A stretch of DNA of 34,743 nucleotides, taken from contig JAHFFM010000002.1 in assembly GCA_023247935.1 (NCBI GenBank), positions 1 to 34,743 on the forward strand, given 5' to 3'. Origin of the DNA: Candidatus Omnitrophota bacterium (GTDB lineage Bacteria; Omnitrophota; Gorgyraeia; 2-02-FULL-51-18). Numbering within the stretch: position 1 is the first letter of the stretch; each line of letters starts with the position of its first letter. This document shows, one piece after another, positions 12,001 to 18,000 of the stretch. Below the pieces are notes generated by a model, which was not told the origin of the DNA, ran no database searches, and worked only from the letters and a program-made list of their open reading frames with translations. A program made the position numbers and the translations under genes.

Positions 12001-15000
12001 AATTATTAAGAATGTAGGTCTTCTGTCCTTTTTTCGCTGCTTTCCTCGCCTCATGCCGATGAATTCGCGTCACACCCGCCGCAATTTTTTTTGCGATAGC
12101 CTCATCTAAATTCCCATGAATACGAAGCATTGTTTTTCCAAATTTTCTATCAACAAACGTCCGCTCTCTATTGCCCACCATCCGTACTCCCGCCAGCCCC
12201 TCTTCCGCTGAAACTTTGGAGGCTAGCCGTGCGCCGTGTGCTCTTTCTTCCGGCATTAAAAAGTGTGCTTGGTAAGCCTCAAGCGCCATCCTTCGAATTC
12301 TTTCTGAAATTTTAGGATCCAGCGGGTCTTTGCCTACCACAAACGCTAGAAATTCATTCAATGGCTCTTCGCCCATCATCCGGGCAATCATCTCTGCTTT
12401 TAATTTGAGTTCTCCTTGAGCCTCAGTCCCGCCCCCTTGTGCAAATACATTGGTCAACGTAAACACTCGATCCGGCACAAATACCCCATTCGTCCACGTC
12501 GATTTTAGAGCGGCTTCGACCTCAATAATAATCTCGGCAATTATTTTTTTATGTTCCGCATAATCGTCAAAATATCCCTTCAATAATTTTTCGTCAGGAC
12601 GCAAAATGGCGTTCGCGCTTCCTTCCACATCCTTGGCATTCCGCGCATCCTTTTTGATGGCATAGCTCAGCGCATCGAAATGAGCCAACTCTTCATTGAC
12701 TGTGTCTTGAAGATATTGCCAATAAGCGGCTGGGTAGACGAGACCTTGTTCTCGAAGGGTTTCTTCTAATTGAGTCTGGATTGGAGAGGGATTTTTGTAA
12801 TCCCTGCCATGGAAATGAACATTGATCCAACCGAACGGATTTCTTCGATAGAGAGCTGGGTCGAGAGTGCCGTCTGGCAATTGGTTTTCTTTATCAGCGA
12901 GTATTTCTCTAGCCTTGTCCACCACTTTCAAGTCATGGTCTGCGACAGGGCCGGATACAACGATCACTACTTCATTTCTAGCGGGCGCTGTTTCTGCATG
13001 ACTGTAGATTTCGTAAGGATCATATACAAAATAAGTGGTCACTCGATGCCCATCGGGAGATATCAAGGGGAGTACTTTGTAAATTTTGCTAACAATCAAA
13101 AGTGTTCCCTTTGACTGAGAGACCGACTTCAATAAATATCCTTTAGTAATCAAGAAAGACTTGAAGTCTCCATTAAGGAAATCCCAAAGGTCTTCAACCT
13201 TTAATGAGCTTTTGGAATCAAAAAATCTTTTTGGAAATACCCCCTCTTCATCTATCTCTTTTAAAAGAGGTTCTATTTCTTGACGAAATTGGCTCATCGA
13301 AATCTCTTGAGCCATGCAAGAGATCATCAGCTCCCCTATTTTTGGTGCAAATCTGACATAAAACCACCGAGATGCCGGATCTTCGGCTTTATTTTCTGCC
13401 AAGCGCGCCCCACCCACGCTTCCAAGCGCGCGTAAGACTTTTTTTATTTCAGCGAGTGTCTTTATTCCGATCCCATCGATATCCAGTATTTGTTGGGGTG
13501 TTGCCGATTTGAGTTGGCTGAAATTTTTTATTTTGCCAGCTTTTAATTGCTCGGTTTTGCCGATAGGAAACTCACCAATTTTGGTTTTACCCGCAGGCTC
13601 GTATCTTCCTTGCTGTCTAGCTTCTCTCCATTTCTTAATATTTTCCCAGCGTCGCCATTCCTCCAAAGCGCTCTGTTTCATGGCATTAATGGCTTGCGCC
13701 GAAATACTCCTGCTCTTAGTAGAGAATTTTTTCAGATATTTCTTAGCAATAGACTCTTCGCTTTTATAGGTCGGGGAAATAAACAAGAGCCTTAAAACTT
13801 CTCTAAGCTGAGGACTGAGCCTGAGGAACGATTCTCTATTCCCTGCCTTCCAAGCCTCTACAAATTTTCCAGAAAGCTTTTGATGATATTCGTTTTGCCT
13901 GCTCTCATATTTTTTATCTACCATTTCATACAATTTTTTATAATTGATGGAACGTTTGCGAAAATATTGAGTCAGAGTCGCTCTTTTAATTCCCATAAGC
14001 TTAGCTGCCTCCGAAACTGCAAGGCCTTTGAGGGATTTTTTATGCTTCTCCAGAAGAGCAGGAATTTCAGAGGGCACACCTGGCTCTCCCTTTACGATTC
14101 CATAGTCGGCAGGATCCTCTTCCGGATGTCGTTCAAAATATAAAAAAAGAGAAGGGTTGCTCACCCCCATCAATCTCGCAGCTTCTCTAAAACTGGGCTT
14201 TTCCCGTTGAAGCAATCGTTTATATTTCCTTAAAAGGGGTCCAACAATAGCCCTCTTAGTGGGCTTTTTTTGCACCATTTTTTTCGCCAGCCGCGCACCC
14301 GTTCCCAGCTTCTTATATTTCTCTTTCATCGCTTGCCATGCGGCTTGGTCTTGGATCGGGCCTAATCGCCGCTCCATATCCTTAAAAAATAAATCAAAAT
14401 TAACCCCATTTGAATTTGGGTCTATGTAGCAATAAACCTGACTGGTATGCGCCGATTCTTTTCCCAGAACCGGTAGAAAATTTCTAGTATCGAAATCCAC
14501 GAAGAAGCCATCTCCACCATATCTGTAGGGGAACAGATGGATATTTCTTGGGGACAAAGCGAGACGATTGATATCGTTGGCAAGATCGTAGACCCAACGC
14601 TCTTCAACAGGAGGCAATAGGGGGGCGCTTGATTTCTCAATCCAATCTACGCTCTCAAGGAGTCGTTTTTTAGCTTTTTCCCAACGTGCTAACACTTCAG
14701 AATATCGTGCTGTAAATCGCTCGCGCGTTAAACCTCCGCTCTTTTCGAGATCAAGAATTGCCTTGGAAGTGATGGCGAAATATTGACGAGCGCTAATTCC
14801 CTGTAAATTCTCCGTTCCTCCATAAGCTTGGTGCTTCTTCGCCCAAGCGACCAACTCATCAATATCCTGAGGCTGTAAAAACATCTGAAACTCGGCGTCC
14901 ATATGCGCCAAAACATCCCTGACAGTCCCTACGCGGAACTGGGTTTTAGCAGAATCGATTTTTAAACTTTCATAATTATCAGAGAACCTTTGTCTTCCAT

Positions 15001-18000
15001 TGCCTAGATTGTGTAACAAAGCATTAGCAATAGGATATTCCCTATCTTCGTGAATTAATGTGTAAAGATCTTGCTCATAAATCCTTTTCATTTCAGCGAC
15101 GGCCTCCATACCCTCTTCCCATGCCGTCAGTCGCGCACCGCGGATGATTTCCAGGCGCGTGATGTTCGGCATTTTGACAAATTTGGCAGAGTCCAGACCG
15201 AATTTGGATTTCAACCGGTTCAGATTTAACGTCGAGATACCGGGGCCTTCATCAAAAACAATGATGCGCAGACTGCCACCGACCTCCTCTTGGCGAATAA
15301 TAATGGCTGGATCGTCATACCTAAATTTTTCATTTTCTCCGGTGATCCATGTAGCTTTAAAGATCGATCGAAAAAGTGGCTCGACCTCTTCAAATTTGAC
15401 GCCCTTTATCTTTTCTTCAAAACTTTGCCTTAGAATCGCCAACGAATTTTCCACGAACAACTTGCGCGGCATCCGAACCGTGTAGCCGCCCACATTTCCT
15501 TTTGCCGCCGGAACGTCATAATAATGATAATGATGTTGCGCCACGATTCCCGGCTGCTTTCTCAAGTGGTAGATAAATTGATAGTAATGATTCTTATCGA
15601 CTTGTTTCCGACGCTCAAGCTGCATGGCTTCGATGAGGCGGTCGAAAATCGCTGGATCAAGGGGCTTTTGGTTTTCCTGTCGTATCCGCTTCTGATCTTT
15701 TTTCCAGCGTCTATACAATAAGTCAGACAGAGCCTCAAAATTTTTGCGATTAGAAGCTAGCGGAAATAAATAAGTGTCGACCGAGCCCAAATCATAATGA
15801 ATCTGCACTCTGATTTCACTTCTGTCATTGGGATAGTCAATCTCAAGCATAGCGTTTTCATCGAGAAGTTCGACCTGATAAGACATCATGCCATAATGGT
15901 CGACAACGGTTGCCGGGTAGGGACGGCTCCGAACGAGCTCGACGATTTCCTCGAACGTGAGAAGTTCTCTAGCTGATGTTTTTGGTGTAAGCCCGATTTT
16001 GGAATGAGAAATAGAAACAGGATCTTGAGCAGTCAAAACCACTCCATACGCGTAATTTCTTAAAGCGTTAGCGTCATCTTTGGGTAAAATAAAAACCTGG
16101 GCGTCAAACCCGCGCTGCTTGTAAAAATACCGGATGGTAGCAGGGCTTACCAAGCGATTATGATTGGCCGCCATACGCGATGTAATGGACTGGTCTGTGC
16201 TCCACCAACCTTCCAGTGTTTTCTGCCGACGGATAATTCTATTAAGACGAGCGAGAGAGTTTTCTTTAGGATGCTTGGCAATGTACTCGAAATCCTCATA
16301 GGACGTTCCCCGATGCTGGGTGCCTTCTTGTTGCATTTCTATTCCCTGTTGTTCCAACAACGCATGAACCCGCTTCATCAACTTTTCGTACTGAGTCTTG
16401 TCTTGAACGGTTTTTAATAAGCTTTCGGCCAATCGAGTAATAAACAAGCTCCGGCTCAAATAGCTCTCATGAAAATCATTCCAAATAGTTTCAAGACGAA
16501 GATCGTCACTGCCAGGCGCATCGAACAAAACAACGGCCTTGCCCCCTTGCCTCAAAACTCTTCTCATTTCAACGGCGCCCTGGTGGAGATTCAAATAACC
16601 TTGCGTAAACGAAGAAACAACAAAATCGCAGGAGTTCGTGGCTAAAGGTAGGTTTTCGGTTTGAGTGCGGCGATAGCGAACATGGCGCGCCGGGCTTTTG
16701 ACAAACCGGGTTTTGGGAAACACGTCGATAGCAGTAACCGTGCCGCTGGGTCTCGATTTGGCCATGGCATTCGCGAGCCACAAATGAGGCCCTGAGCCGA
16801 TGTCAGCCATTCTCAAAGGAGTCCCAGGCTCAAACGTTTCCAATTCATGCAGTACAAACCTCTCGAACATCGCCGGGTAATACTGGTCGAAGCGGCGTTT
16901 ATGGTAAGTATTCTCGGGTAAAAAACGCTCTTTCCATCCTTTCATCAACCTAGATGGTAGCGAGTCGTTGCGCAGGGATTCAAATGCTATAGATCCAACA
17001 CCACTCGAAAGCCGCGCGCCGGCTTTTAGTTTCTTCGAAGCTTGCGTTAGATTTTTAATGCGTTGAATACCTTTGGAAGACTGTGCTCGATCATAAATAC
17101 TTAAAATTACTTCTGGGGCTTCCTCTCGTCTGGAGCTCAATACTTGAAAAGCCTGATGGAGCTTACCTTCATACTTAATGGCAAAAAGTAGTGCCGCTTT
17201 TTCAACTTTCTGCACAAAACCGTCGATAACGGCGTCCGCAAATTTTTTAGAGGAATCCACGAAAAGAACCTGTTCGTTCAAAACCACATGAAGAGGTTTT
17301 TTTAGGCGCTGCGCTTCGTCCAGAAGACTGGAAAAAACAACTCCGAGACATCCCTCGATGGATCCTCCAGCGATAATCACATGTAAAATCGGCTGACCGG
17401 ATAATTGTTTCAGAACAGACCGAATCGTTTGATGCATGTGGGTTTCATACCAATGAGCAATAATCCGGTCTATTTGCTTTTTCGTGAAGCCCTGCGATCT
17501 CAGCGTTACTTCTGTCGGCTTTTGATTCGTCCAAAAATAATGACTGCCCTCTTGCCTTAAAAATCCTCTGTCTTTAAGTTTCCGAGTTAAGCTTTGATCA
17601 TGCCCAGGATCAACAAAATAGCGTTCTCCAACATTGTCGCTATAAGTCACTCTTGGCCAGCGCGCGACATTCGTCTCCCCAAAAATTTGAATTCCTGCTT
17701 TCGCCAATGCTGCCATGTTTTCGCCAACAGCAACCAGACCTTCTTCCTCTTCACCGGCCGCAAAATGATTTACAACAAACAAAGCCGCTTTTTCATTTGC
17801 TAGCCGGGCACCTTCTTCCACGCGTCCCAATCTGACGGTGCTGATGGGTTCCATGAGTGAAGCGGCGACTAATGTGTTGGCGTCGGCTAAAGATAATTTG
17901 GAGGCGTCGGCTGTAAGGACTTTTTTATTTCCCGTGAGAGGCTCCAAAAGAATCGATTCGTATTTTTTGCGATTGGTTTCGCCAGTGACGGTTGGAGTGA

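Larger units (their letters stand above)
377..17812 (-). repeat. Twenty dispersed in-frame [GA]ARL[AST] seam motifs
   Basis: Five-codon copies lie at 377-391, 1016-1030, 1943-1957, 3797-3811, 4628-4642, 5156-5170, 6098-6112, 7901-7915, 8408-8422, 8972-8986, 10139-10153, 10505-10519, 10886-10900, 11645-11659, 12221-12235, 13397-13411, 14285-14299, 15125-15139, 17006-17020 and 17798-17812. Fifteen read GARL and five read AARL; the fifth residue is A, S or T. Many share the DNA word GGCGCGCGGCTG on the minus strand, which is GC-rich compared with the flanks. All are in the same frame and orientation, 0.37-1.9 kb apart. None lies inside a domain I can recognise, and I see no copy outside this gene. 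Confidence 0.93.

Noticed and set aside
15220..15300. FDEGPGIS in the giant protein as a GHKL ATPase G1 box
   Set aside because: No N box or later glycine-rich box of a histidine-kinase/Hsp90 ATPase domain could be seen around it.
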